DNA of 64,000 bases, from positions 1 to 64,000 of the forward strand of contig CAKSJG010000004.1 in assembly GCA_934463165.1 (NCBI GenBank). Direction: 5' to 3'. The stretch comes from an uncultured Clostridia bacterium (GTDB lineage: Bacteria; Bacillota; Clostridia; UMGS1810). The position numbers were made by a program, and so were the translations under genes. Below, one piece after another: positions 54,556 to 62,034 of the stretch (within the stretch, counting starts at the first letter, position 1; every line of letters begins with the position of its first letter). The notes below the pieces were generated by a model. The model ran no database searches, was not told where the DNA came from, and saw only the letters and a program-made list of their open reading frames with translations.

Positions 54556-54788
54556 ATCGTGTTATTTTGTTTATTTAATGCAAGCGGAACGGTGTGGTCA
54601 CCGTTCCCCTACGTAGTCATTATTAAATATAGATAATTTAAAAAACAAAATCTTATTGGTAATTTTGGTTTAAGCAAATACAATTAATAGGAACTATACC
54701 TATCAGTTTATTTGCAGGGAACGCTGCCCACAGCGTTCCGCACGCACAACACATATACTTTATATAATTAAAGGCAAGGAATTTATAT
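54556..54788. repeat. Dispersed repeat, copy C
   Basis: The core 54585-54740 has inverted ends CGGAACGGTGTGGTCACCG and its near complement at the right (GCTGCCCACAGCGTTCCG). Outer flanks TTATTTTGTTTATTTAATGC on the left and GCACAACACATATACTTTA on the right match copy A in order and direction; the inside is inverted relative to copy A. It marks the left edge of the accessory island. Confidence 0.85.
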
Positions 54789-55228
54789 GTCCGCCCATAC
54801 GCACACATGAAACAGATATATTCCTTGCATAATAACATGCAAGAACAGCTGTCTAATGGAGCGGTTAGGGTATGCTTTTAATTTTTTTGAAAGCTTAAGC
54901 GCGAAAAAACTGAATCCAATGTGGTCTAAAAAGGAAAATTATTTGTATTTTCAATGCAGATGACGCAGACAGACTGACGCCTTTCAAGGACGACAAATTG
55001 AAAAGGCTTTAATTTTTCAAACAAAGGGCACATCGGGTTCTGTTCCTATATCGTGTACATAATGTCCTTTATGTGAAAACGTCCTAAAACTCGCTCAAAT
55101 ACAGGTGTTTGAGCGTTGCCCAAAGTATGGAACAAGCCCTGATTATACAAGAAAAAGCAGAGCAAGCAAGCCTGAAATGATAGTAAATGTAAAACTATCG
55201 GTAAAACAATAAAAGGAGTTGTAACCAA
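54789..55228. other. Degraded non-coding stretch before the repA remnant
   Basis: No intact gene. One frame reads CPLCENVLKLAQIQVFERCP and then KYGTSPDYTRKSRASK, broken by a stop before it, like a fragment of a small zinc-ribbon protein; low confidence. A hairpin CGCTCAAA/TTTGAGCG lies at 55092-55115. The half-arm GTATGCTTTTAATTTTTTTG near 54871 resembles the inverted repeat at 18713. Confidence 0.4.
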
Positions 55229-55733
55229 ATGAATGTACGGACGAGAAGCAGACCAATTTGTATTTTACAGATTGCCGAAATTGTTGGTCGTATGTAAAGA
55301 GTTTGAAGATATTTCATACGGTGCAAAAATATTGTATGGACCGTTGCTTGACAGAATGGGATTGTCGCTTTTTAATTCTTGGTACGATAATGACGGCAGA
55401 GCATATATCATATACAGCGTTGCAGAAATTCAACAGGATATGAATTGCAGTAAGGCAACGGCTGTAAAAATGATGAAAAAGCTTGAAAACACAAGGCTTT
55501 TGGAGAAAAAAAGACGAGGACTTGGATTGGTAAACATTATTTATTTGAAAAAATTTGTTGCTGAAAATATTGAGTGACCATCGAAAGTCAAAAGGTTTAA
55601 ATTATCGACTTCTGAGGTTTAAGTTTTAGACTCTAATAATAAATACATAAAAAATAATTACTTTAGTGATATTAAAATCAATCATATCGTATCAGGGCAT
55701 TTGAAAAATTCAGACCAAATTGGGAATAATTAA
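55229..55733 (+). pseudogene. Replication initiator RepA N-terminal remnant
   Basis: The readable part is YGREADQFVFYRLPKLLVV, then GAKILYGPLLDRMGLSLFNS and SVAEIQQDMNCSKATAVKMM, the RepA_N domain of plasmid and conjugative-element initiators. The well-placed ATG (55229, AGGAG upstream) leads into a wrong frame; the domain frame starts at an ATG four bases later, so the start is frameshifted. After residue 114 the frame meets TGA at 55575, then TAA near 55619, yet the sequence continues with a recognisable linker (SKVKRFKLSTSEV, VLDSNNKYIKNN) to TAA at 55731. The C-terminal half is missing. Clearly a decayed gene of a former mobile element. Confidence 0.8.
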
Positions 55734-55814
55734 TTCCTCCCAGTTTGGGACGCATTTTTTGCAGTATAACTGATAAGAAATTATAATTGACTTATAGAAA
55801 AGGAGCGAGAAATA

Positions 55815-56171
55815 ATGAATATTACTTATAAGAAATCAGGACAAATTATGTTACCCGATTTGGAAGTGCCGAAACCGCCAAAGCATCCTATCGGTATATA
55901 CGGAAAATTAAAAAGACAGTTTTTAAAAGAATATCATTATCCACAGTATTCCATAATGCTGATTAAAGGGACGATATTAGACCATCTTGCAGAAATAGAT
56001 GATATTTGCGAAAAAGAAGTATCTCAGCAAACAAAAGCTATGGCAAAGGCATACGAAATAACCGAAGAACTCAAAAAGCGGGACGCTTGGAAATGTATTA
56101 GGTTAATGAATAATATTAGAAACTGTGTGCGTGAAGAAGTGCTGAGAGAATATGTCTATACCGAAAGATAA
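55815..56171 (+). CDS. tnpV: TnpV transposon-associated protein
   Basis: 118 residues. MLPDLEVPKPPKHPIGIYGK near the start and GTILDHLAEIDDICEKEV in the middle are typical of TnpV, a small helical protein of unknown function found in conjugative and mobilisable transposons of Clostridia. The ATG at 55815 has AAGGAG upstream. Intact, though its usual companions (relaxase, recombinase) are not here. Confidence 0.85.
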   Translation: MNITYKKSGQIMLPDLEVPKPPKHPIGIYGKLKRQFLKEYHYPQYSIMLIKGTILDHLAEIDDICEKEVSQQTKAMAKAYEITEELKKRDAWKCIRLMNNIRNCVREEVLREYVYTER

Positions 56172-56177
56172 AATGTG

Positions 56178-56210
56178 CAACACTCGTCAATCGTGATGGG
56201 TGTTGTTTTT
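56178..56210 (+). terminator. Terminator after tnpV
   Basis: CAACAC pairs with GTGTTG, with further pairing inside, and five T follow. It starts six bases after the tnpV stop. Confidence 0.65.
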
Positions 56211-56260
56211 ATGATGAAAGAGGTATTTGTCTTAGCAAGCACGGCATTTGTACTCCCAAG

Positions 56261-56278
56261 AGCCACTTGTTTGTGGCT
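56261..56278. other. Small hairpin, possible transfer-origin remnant
   Basis: AGCCAC TTGTTT GTGGCT is a perfect 6 bp stem in the gap between tnpV and the HTH gene, within GC-richer sequence (GCAAGCACGGCATTTGTAC) that looks unlike its surroundings. I recall similar sequence near mobilisation genes of clostridial transposons, but no relaxase is present. Weak call. Confidence 0.3.
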
Positions 56279-56345
56279 ATGCCCCTAAAACCCTAATTTG
56301 ATTTTGTTGAAAAACAATAAAAGCGTTGAAAATCATTACAAAATG

Positions 56346-56374
56346 TTGATTTTCGCAATTCATTATGCTATAAT
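56346..56374 (+). promoter_or_regulatory. Promoter of the HTH/restriction unit
   Basis: TTGATT (56346-56351), 17 bases, TATAAT (56369-56374). An inverted repeat GAAAATCA/TGATTTTC (about 56325-56354) overlaps the -35 and may be the operator of the small HTH protein. Confidence 0.7.
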
Positions 56375-56424
56375 ATATAATAGTGTATTGTAAATTATTA
56401 TTGTAGCCGAAAGGATGAATAAAA

Positions 56425-56625
56425 ATGGCAGTTACTTACAATAAATTGTGGCATCTTCTGCTTGACAGAGGTATGAAGAAAAAAGAATTGCAGGAAATGG
56501 CAGAGCTTACAAGTCATACAATGCTTAAACTTCGCAATAATCAGGATATTTCACTTGAATCTATGTTGAAGATTTGCAAGTGCTTGGAATGCAATATGGA
56601 AGATATTATGGATGTTATCGAATAA
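56425..56625 (+). CDS. Small XRE-family regulator
   Basis: 66 residues, almost only a helix-turn-helix domain: YNKLWHLLLDRGMKKKELQE, MAELTSHTMLKLRNNQDISL, then MLKICKCLECNMEDIMDVIE. This is the short YozG/controller kind. The gene ends 25 bases before the restriction-methylation gene and shares its promoter, so it is a good candidate for a C (controller) protein that delays the nuclease. The ATG at 56425 has GAAAGGA upstream. Confidence 0.85.
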   Translation: MAVTYNKLWHLLLDRGMKKKELQEMAELTSHTMLKLRNNQDISLESMLKICKCLECNMEDIMDVIE

Positions 56626-56650
56626 TAATTATTTATATGGAGGAAATACA

Positions 56651-58873
56651 ATGAAACATTACCGTGATGAACACGAGGGACAAATTGAATTTTATACACG
56701 TGTTGGAATAAATCCCGAATTATCTCATAATACAGATGGTGTAGATAGAGGAAATCTTTACGAAAACAAAATAGATATAAAAAATATTTACGAGGTTTTG
56801 TCTCAAGCTATAAAATATGCTTCTCGCATACGCATAAGAGGAGAACGTTTACCAGCGAATCTAATACTTAACGACTTGAATAGAGAAACTGTATATATTT
56901 TTAAATCAGAAGATTTATTAGAAGATATTGAAAAGGTTTATTTCGGCGCAGCGAGTAAAAATAATGAAGCATATAAAACTGATGCTAAATATACAACAAT
57001 TGATTATTCTACAAGTGTAGGGTTGCAAGATTTACTACAAGTAGTAAATAGCGAAAATTTTGTTAAGTATCATATAGATAAAAATAATATATTAGGTCTC
57101 TCACAACAATTTTATAAGCAAGAGCCTGACAAAGATAAATTCATAAAAGGTAATGATGCCGAAATTCGCAAACCTACTGTTTTGGCAGATAGAATATATC
57201 CTTATGATAAAGAGAATAATTTGGAATTTGAAGATATAATGGATTGTTTGAATCCGGGTTTACTTCAAAGAGAGCAAGGGGCGTATTATACACCAACAGC
57301 ATATGTCAATGAAATGCACAAAATGTTATATAAAGCTATTGAAGAAATACCAAAAGGAATGGATTATATTATAATAGACAGATGCGCAGGAACAGGTAAT
57401 TTAGAAGAGGGATTACCTGATGAGGTATTAAAGCATTGTGTATTGTCCACCATTGAATTTAATGAATATGTAATACTAAATTACAAATATGGCGATAAAT
57501 GTCTTGTTGTAATTCCTAATATAGATGCTTTAGCTTATGATATTATTCCGGCTGAAAAGAATGAGCAAGGGATAGCAAATGATTTTATTCGAGAAAAGGT
57601 CAATGATCCTAACTGTGTTGTTATACTTATGGAGAATCCTCCATATAGCGAATCCGGTAGTGGTGGTGCTCAAAATACAGGAAAAAAAGAAAATGTTTGG
57701 AAAAATAGCTTTGTAATAGAACAAATGCGAACTGAATACAAAGGTGTTCCTTTGAATGATTTGTCTAATTTATTTATTTGGAGTGGTTTTAAATATTATT
57801 TAACAAAAGAAAATGATAGTTATATTCTTTATTCTCCAACAAAATATTGGCGAAACCAAAATCTTGTAAATAAACAATTTGCAGGAGGATTTCTTTGCAA
57901 TAGAAAGGAATTTCATGCGAGCCAAGTATCTGCTATTGGGTGTATTTGGTGGAAGAATATAAATGATTATTCAACAGATACATTGACCTTAACCCCATAT
58001 GATATAATTTCAGACAAAGCAGAAAGAGCTACTGATGATATTACCATAAGAAAAGCTTATCATAATTTTACCGAAGCATATGATAATAGAAGTTTTGATG
58101 ATGATGAAATTGGAGTTTATTCAGAAAGCGATGGAAGCGAATATATTGACAATGGAAGAGTTGTACAAATTTCACCCGTATATAATAAAAATATTATTGC
58201 TTATATGATGGTTCATTCTTTTTTGATTGATAGAAAGAATATTTCACTAACAAGAAATGGACTATTTAAAGGTCATGGATTTTATGTTAGAAGTGATAAC
58301 TATATAGAGAAATTACCACTATTTGTAGCGGCTGCTTTTCCATATGATAAATGGTATAAAACAGACGTGTACTCAAAATCTTATGACGGTCAAGGCTCAT
58401 ATATTAAAGATAAGGAGTTTTTAAAGAAATGCTTATTTTATACATCGCTAACTCCCAAAAATAAGTGTAGGTCTTTTTTAGGAAGTGATAAACGATTTTA
58501 CCGCAATGAATTATGCTTTGACCGTGAGGATACTTTGTCTTGGAAATCATTACAAGAATTTTTAGATGATGGTTTAGAATTATCCGAAACGGAACAAACA
58601 CTTCTAAAATATTGGAGAGATGTGTTATTTGAAGCTTCTAAAACAGATGAATATAAATCTGCTGACAAGAAAACTCGTTACGGATTATGGCAAATAATGC
58701 AAGAACTTAATATTAAGATAGACAGTGGCAGAAAAGATAAAAAGGGCAATCCTGTTATGGTGTATAAATATACCGCTTTAAACACGGAAATCAAAAAATT
58801 AGATGATGCACTAAAAGGATATTACTCTGAAAATATTATACCATTATTATTTAAATATGAACTTATAAAATAG
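56651..58873 (+). CDS. Type IIG-like restriction-modification protein (N6-adenine methylase with nuclease-like N-terminus)
   Basis: 740 residues from the ATG at 56651 (GGAGG seven bases upstream). Residues 1-45 contain D29 in NTDGVDRGN and E38-x-K40 in LYENKID, the spacing of a PD-(D/E)xK nuclease site. Helices follow (IYEVLSQAIKYASRIRIRGE). The gamma-class methylase core has QGAYYTPTAYV near 210, SAM-binding DRCAGTGNLEEG near 244 and the catalytic NPPYS near 327. The C-terminal 350 residues (SLTRNGLFKGHGFY, YFTSLTPKNK-like stretch) resemble a target recognition domain. Such single-chain enzymes cut and methylate near their site. If the nuclease part is inactive it would be a lone methylase. 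A+T content is higher than in the housekeeping genes, which fits recent transfer. Confidence 0.8.
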   Translation: MKHYRDEHEGQIEFYTRVGINPELSHNTDGVDRGNLYENKIDIKNIYEVLSQAIKYASRIRIRGERLPANLILNDLNRETVYIFKSEDLLEDIEKVYFGAASKNNEAYKTDAKYTTIDYSTSVGLQDLLQVVNSENFVKYHIDKNNILGLSQQFYKQEPDKDKFIKGNDAEIRKPTVLADRIYPYDKENNLEFEDIMDCLNPGLLQREQGAYYTPTAYVNEMHKMLYKAIEEIPKGMDYIIIDRCAGTGNLEEGLPDEVLKHCVLSTIEFNEYVILNYKYGDKCLVVIPNIDALAYDIIPAEKNEQGIANDFIREKVNDPNCVVILMENPPYSESGSGGAQNTGKKENVWKNSFVIEQMRTEYKGVPLNDLSNLFIWSGFKYYLTKENDSYILYSPTKYWRNQNLVNKQFAGGFLCNRKEFHASQVSAIGCIWWKNINDYSTDTLTLTPYDIISDKAERATDDITIRKAYHNFTEAYDNRSFDDDEIGVYSESDGSEYIDNGRVVQISPVYNKNIIAYMMVHSFLIDRKNISLTRNGLFKGHGFYVRSDNYIEKLPLFVAAAFPYDKWYKTDVYSKSYDGQGSYIKDKEFLKKCLFYTSLTPKNKCRSFLGSDKRFYRNELCFDREDTLSWKSLQEFLDDGLELSETEQTLLKYWRDVLFEASKTDEYKSADKKTRYGLWQIMQELNIKIDSGRKDKKGNPVMVYKYTALNTEIKKLDDALKGYYSENIIPLLFKYELIK

Positions 58874-58880
58874 TTTATAA

Positions 58881-58917
58881 AAAAATTCGGCTAACCGATA
58901 AAGTTAGCCGAATTTTT
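58881..58917. terminator. Bidirectional terminator between the restriction gene and the antitoxin-like gene
   Basis: AATTCGGCTAAC pairs with GTTAGCCGAATT around a 7-base loop, A-run before and T-run after. It serves the convergent genes on both sides. Confidence 0.85.
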
Positions 58918-59567
58918 TATTTCATAGGATTTTCAAGTATATCTTCAATATCACAACCAAGAACACGGGAAATTTTGTAAAGAGTTTTAGCCTGTGCTTT
59001 GTCAATGTCATTGACTTTTTGCTCATACATTTGGATTGAACGGAGCTTAACGCCCGACATTTCAGAAAGCTCGGACTGTGATATCCCTCTGCTTTCACGA
59101 ATGCGTTTCAGCTTTGTTTCAAGCTCGGCTTTGTTATAAAAACTCTCCATACTGTCTATAAACTGTGTTATATCCATTTCGTGATAAACGGAATACATTT
59201 TTATAATTTCAGACAACGGAACACGCTCGAAAATATCCTTGAAACGATGTCCCGATGCCCACTGATATTCAGCAAGTGCCCAGCCTGCCCAATATTCTGG
59301 CGAAGCATCTTCGCTGTTTTTAGCGGTGGGTATTTTTTTATCTTTATACGCTTTTTTTATTATTTCACGGGCAAGCTCAACACCTGACGTTCCCGAAAGT
59401 ACAGCAGGATTTCCGCTTTCAAATTTTTGTGCATATCCTGTTGTAACAAAGAGCGAAGCAAACCAATCCGCTTTAAAACCACAGTCGTTCACAGCGTAGT
59501 CAAGCATATCTGCAAGACATTCTTTTGCATCATTCAAATATAATTCGCTGTATGCGTGGGTCATCAT
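58917..59567 (-). CDS. HTH protein, probable antitoxin of the DUF3990 module
   Basis: 216 residues. The last 65 are an XRE helix-turn-helix (LKRIRESRGISQSELSEMSG, VKLRSIQMYEQKVNDIDKAQ). The first 140 form a helical domain (YLNDAKECLADMLDYAVNDC, SGVELAREIIKKAYKDK, PEYWAGWALAEYQW) that I do not know by name but which usually accompanies DUF3990 genes. The start ATGATG at 59567 has GAGGAG upstream and lies inside the end of the DUF3990 gene (38-base overlap), so the two are translated together. Likely neutralises the DUF3990 protein and represses the shared promoter (inference). Confidence 0.75.
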   Translation of the reverse strand: MMTHAYSELYLNDAKECLADMLDYAVNDCGFKADWFASLFVTTGYAQKFESGNPAVLSGTSGVELAREIIKKAYKDKKIPTAKNSEDASPEYWAGWALAEYQWASGHRFKDIFERVPLSEIIKMYSVYHEMDITQFIDSMESFYNKAELETKLKRIRESRGISQSELSEMSGVKLRSIQMYEQKVNDIDKAQAKTLYKISRVLGCDIEDILENPMK

Positions 59568-60228
59568 TTTCCAGCTCCTCTCTCAAAATATCCATTACAA
59601 AAATATCATCTCGATAGGATTTACTCTTTTTGATTTCCTGACGGTATGTTTTTCTTGCTGTCATATCTCTGTCAAGAAATTTTGGATAGTATATGCTTCT
59701 GTCAACCGACAATTCGTCTATAAACTTAATTTGTTCAAATGCTTTTTGCGATACCAAAACAGTCTGTTCACCGAGCTTACCGAGCTTTAATGCCTGATTT
59801 AAACTACGAAGCGGGAGTCCGTTTGATATAAAGCTTTCTGCATATCGAAAATATGAATCATTGGCACGATAGCCGACAATCACATCATAGCTTGATGTAT
59901 CAACAGAATAATGCTCTATAATATAATCTCTTGCATCAACGGCAATTTCGGAACTCAGCTTGAATGTGCGATATTTAAGGAGAAGGGCAATCCAATTCAA
60001 AACAGTATGATTTCCGTCTATCAAGTTTAAGATTTTAAGTCCGTCTGTATTTAATTCATAACGGTTTATAAATCCGTCTGTATTCTGCTTGCAAGCCCAT
60101 TCCTTTGCCATTTCCTCCGAGCGTGTGCAGTAAAAGCCTTTTCCGTAATCATTATGTTCATTTCCTATATTTATATCCGGCACCTCGATAATGTGGTCTG
60201 TTCCGTGAAGTAAAGTAATTGTATTCAT
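59530..60228 (-). CDS. DUF3990 protein, probable ADP-ribosyltransferase-like toxin
   Basis: 232 residues from the ATG at 60228 (AGGAGG five bases upstream). The start TLLHGTDHIIEVPDI and DYGKGFYCTRSEEMAKEWA near residue 35 are the DUF3990 signature. Its H-G-T, G-x-G-F-Y and downstream acidic residues resemble the H-Y-E layout of ADP-ribosyltransferases. The following part (YDVIVGYRANDSYF, QTVLVSQKAFEQIKF) is also family-like. First gene of a two-gene operon with an HTH partner. A toxin role is an inference from gene order and fold, not shown. Confidence 0.75.
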   Translation of the reverse strand: MNTITLLHGTDHIIEVPDINIGNEHNDYGKGFYCTRSEEMAKEWACKQNTDGFINRYELNTDGLKILNLIDGNHTVLNWIALLLKYRTFKLSSEIAVDARDYIIEHYSVDTSSYDVIVGYRANDSYFRYAESFISNGLPLRSLNQALKLGKLGEQTVLVSQKAFEQIKFIDELSVDRSIYYPKFLDRDMTARKTYRQEIKKSKSYRDDIFVMDILREELENDDPRIQRIIFE

Positions 60229-60263
60229 AAATACCTCCTGTATCATTACAATGCTACAATATC

Positions 60264-60292
60264 ATTATATCATCGCAATGGTAGTTTGTCAA
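60264..60292 (-). promoter_or_regulatory. Promoter of the DUF3990-HTH pair
   Basis: Minus strand TTGACA (60292-60287), 17 bases, TATAAT (60269-60264): full consensus. Related repeats (CATTGCGATGATATAATGAT and CATTGTAATGATAC) span the -10 and leader, suitable as operators. Confidence 0.75.
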
Positions 60293-60412
60293 TCCTTTTA
60301 AGAAAATTTTTATGTCAGGTCAGATTTGGGTATGCAATATGCTTTAATTAAAGTGTAAAGCATAGTACAAGCGATGATTTGCATAAAATGTCAGGAAGGG
60401 CGATGTTGTTTT

Positions 60413-60586
60413 ATGGATAAAGAAATTACTGTAGTTTGCAGTGAAAATAAGCTCAATGAAGACAAAGAGTTTATTTTTAATATTCAGAAAGCAATGCTTG
60501 CTACTCTTTTTGAGAGTGGAAAAATTGATATGAGGCAATATGAAAATGCTGTGAGATTGCTCGAAAAAAATTTTTCCAAGTCATAA
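60413..60586 (+). CDS. Small SHOCT-like protein of a mobile element
   Basis: 57 residues from the ATG at 60413; the frame is open to an ATG at 60374, and neither has a perfect ribosome site. The end FNIQKAMLATLFESGKIDMR, then QYENAVRLLEK, is a helix-Gly-helix of the SHOCT kind often encoded just before recombinase genes in clostridial elements. No recombinase follows, so this is probably a leftover at the right end of the island. Confidence 0.5.
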   Translation: MDKEITVVCSENKLNEDKEFIFNIQKAMLATLFESGKIDMRQYENAVRLLEKNFSKS

Positions 60587-60670
60587 TTTTTTGCAAGTCT
60601 TTATATTATGCGATACAATTTAGATAGTCGATTGTAAAATAAAAAGGCAAAAAATGTGGATGAAATTATA

Positions 60671-60730
60671 CGGAACGCTGTGGTGCATAAAACATACAAA
60701 ATAATGCGATTAAACGCAAGAAGGAGTGTC
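60671..60730. repeat. Dispersed repeat, partial copy D (reverse direction)
   Basis: CGGAACGCTGTGGTGCA (half of a terminal repeat) followed by AAAATAATGCGATTAAACGC and AAGAAGGAGTG, the reverse complement of the left outer flank of copy A. There is no core. It lies at the right edge of the accessory island, inverted with respect to copy C at the left edge. Confidence 0.65.
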
Positions 60731-60816
60731 GAGTCTCTGTTTCTTGCAATAAAATGAAAGTGTTCGGATATCAACACACCGCCGGCAACGGATATTTTCA
60801 CGGTCATAAAAAACAA

Positions 60817-60846
60817 TTGACAAACATCGACACAATCATTTATAAT
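60817..60846 (+). promoter_or_regulatory. Promoter of the antiporter gene
   Basis: TTGACA (60817-60822), 18 bases, TATAAT (60841-60846), about 100 bases upstream of the start codon. Confidence 0.75.
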
Positions 60847-60944
60847 AAACAGGATATATTTTTATATATGTTGTATCATAAACATAATTTTAAGGAATAA
60901 ATATATACAGACAAGCTTTTAAAATTTAACGGAGGATGAGTTTA

Positions 60945-61913
60945 ATGATTAAAGCTGTAATACTTTTTGCAATAGGTCTCGTTGCTCTTATAAAAGGCGG
61001 AGACTGGTTTGTTGACGGTGCAGTCGGAATTGCAAGACGTTTCCGCGTCCCCGAACTTCTGATAGGAGCAACCGTGGTTTCAATCGGGACGACCCTGCCC
61101 GAGGTAATGGTATCCGCATCATCCGCACTCTCGGGTCACGGTGAAATATCATACGGTAATGCAATAGGCTCTGTCATATGCAACACCGCACTCATAGCCG
61201 CACTTTCAATTGCTGTAAAACCTTCTTCGGTTAATAAAAAGACGCTTATAACACCTGTTTTATTTTTCTTTTTGTCGGCATTGTATTATGCGTTCAATGC
61301 ATATTTTTTCGGTTATTTTTCAAGGAAATCCGGAATCATTCTCCTTATGATATTTATTGTGTACATGTTTAAACTCATTACGGATGCAATGACGCAGTCA
61401 AAGAAAAACCGCAATGCACAAGAAATCGAAAAAGCTGATTCCGGCAGCGGCAAAAACATTCTGCTCCTTGTCATCGGTGCAGTCCTGATAGCTGTCGGAG
61501 CAAATCTCCTTGTTAACAACGGAATAATTATTGCAAATGAAATGGGTGTGCCGGAATCCGTAATTGCGCTCACATTCGTTGCCCTCGGAACATCACTGCC
61601 CGAACTTGTCACGGCAATTACATCTCTGAAAAAAGGTCACGGTCTTCTCTCCGTAGGAAATATTATAGGAGCCAACCTGTTTAATCTTGTTTTGGTAAGC
61701 GGACTGTCGGTTACACTTGCACCGTTCGGCATACCGAACGAAAAAAAAGTCATGGGATATAATGCATCACTTGCCGTAGATATCCCTGTTATGTTTACCG
61801 TCATGCTTTTGTTTACCCTTGTTCCGCTTATAAAAGGCAAGATGACAAGAGCACAGGGAATAACAATGCTTTTGATATATGCGGCTTTCTGCGCATTTCA
61901 ATTTTCGGTCTGA
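60945..61913 (+). CDS. Ca2+/cation antiporter (CaCA family, YrbG-like)
   Basis: 322 residues from the ATG at 60945 (GGAGG nine bases upstream); an ATG three codons earlier touches the site. About ten membrane helices in two inverted halves, each with the alpha-repeat of the family: GTTLPEVMVS with GNAIGSVICN in the first half, GTSLPELVTA with GNIIGANLFN in the second. It exchanges Ca2+ for Na+ or K+ across the membrane. The nearby Na+-pumping decarboxylase could supply the Na+ gradient (inference). Confidence 0.92.
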   Translation: MIKAVILFAIGLVALIKGGDWFVDGAVGIARRFRVPELLIGATVVSIGTTLPEVMVSASSALSGHGEISYGNAIGSVICNTALIAALSIAVKPSSVNKKTLITPVLFFFLSALYYAFNAYFFGYFSRKSGIILLMIFIVYMFKLITDAMTQSKKNRNAQEIEKADSGSGKNILLLVIGAVLIAVGANLLVNNGIIIANEMGVPESVIALTFVALGTSLPELVTAITSLKKGHGLLSVGNIIGANLFNLVLVSGLSVTLAPFGIPNEKKVMGYNASLAVDIPVMFTVMLLFTLVPLIKGKMTRAQGITMLLIYAAFCAFQFSV

Positions 61914-61931
61914 TTGTATATTTAAACCCAA

Positions 61932-61963
61932 AATACGAAAGCTCCGTTACCGTACTTTCGTAT
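61932..61963 (+). terminator. Terminator of the antiporter gene
   Basis: ATACGAAAG pairs with CTTTCGTAT around a 12-base loop, followed by six T. Confidence 0.8.
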
Positions 61964-61983
61964 TTTTTATTTAATTAATAAAA

Positions 61984-62012
61984 AAGGACAGCCGATTTTT
62001 TCGGTTGTCCTT
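61984..62012 (-). terminator. Terminator of the stalk-domain gene
   Basis: AAGGACAACCGA pairs with TCGGCTGTCCTT (wobbles) around a short loop, followed on the minus strand by seven T. Confidence 0.8.
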
Positions 62013-62034
62013 ATAATGTTGTATGTTTTTTGTT

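Noticed and set aside
56217..56286. Small peptide frame (FVLASTAFVLPRATCLWL) after tnpV
   Set aside because: No start codon with a ribosome site and very short; it is more likely incidental reading through a structured non-coding segment.
56651..58873. BREX PglX or type I HsdM
   Set aside because: It is shorter than PglX and no other BREX, HsdR or HsdS gene is nearby; the ExK nuclease-like N-terminus fits type IIG better.
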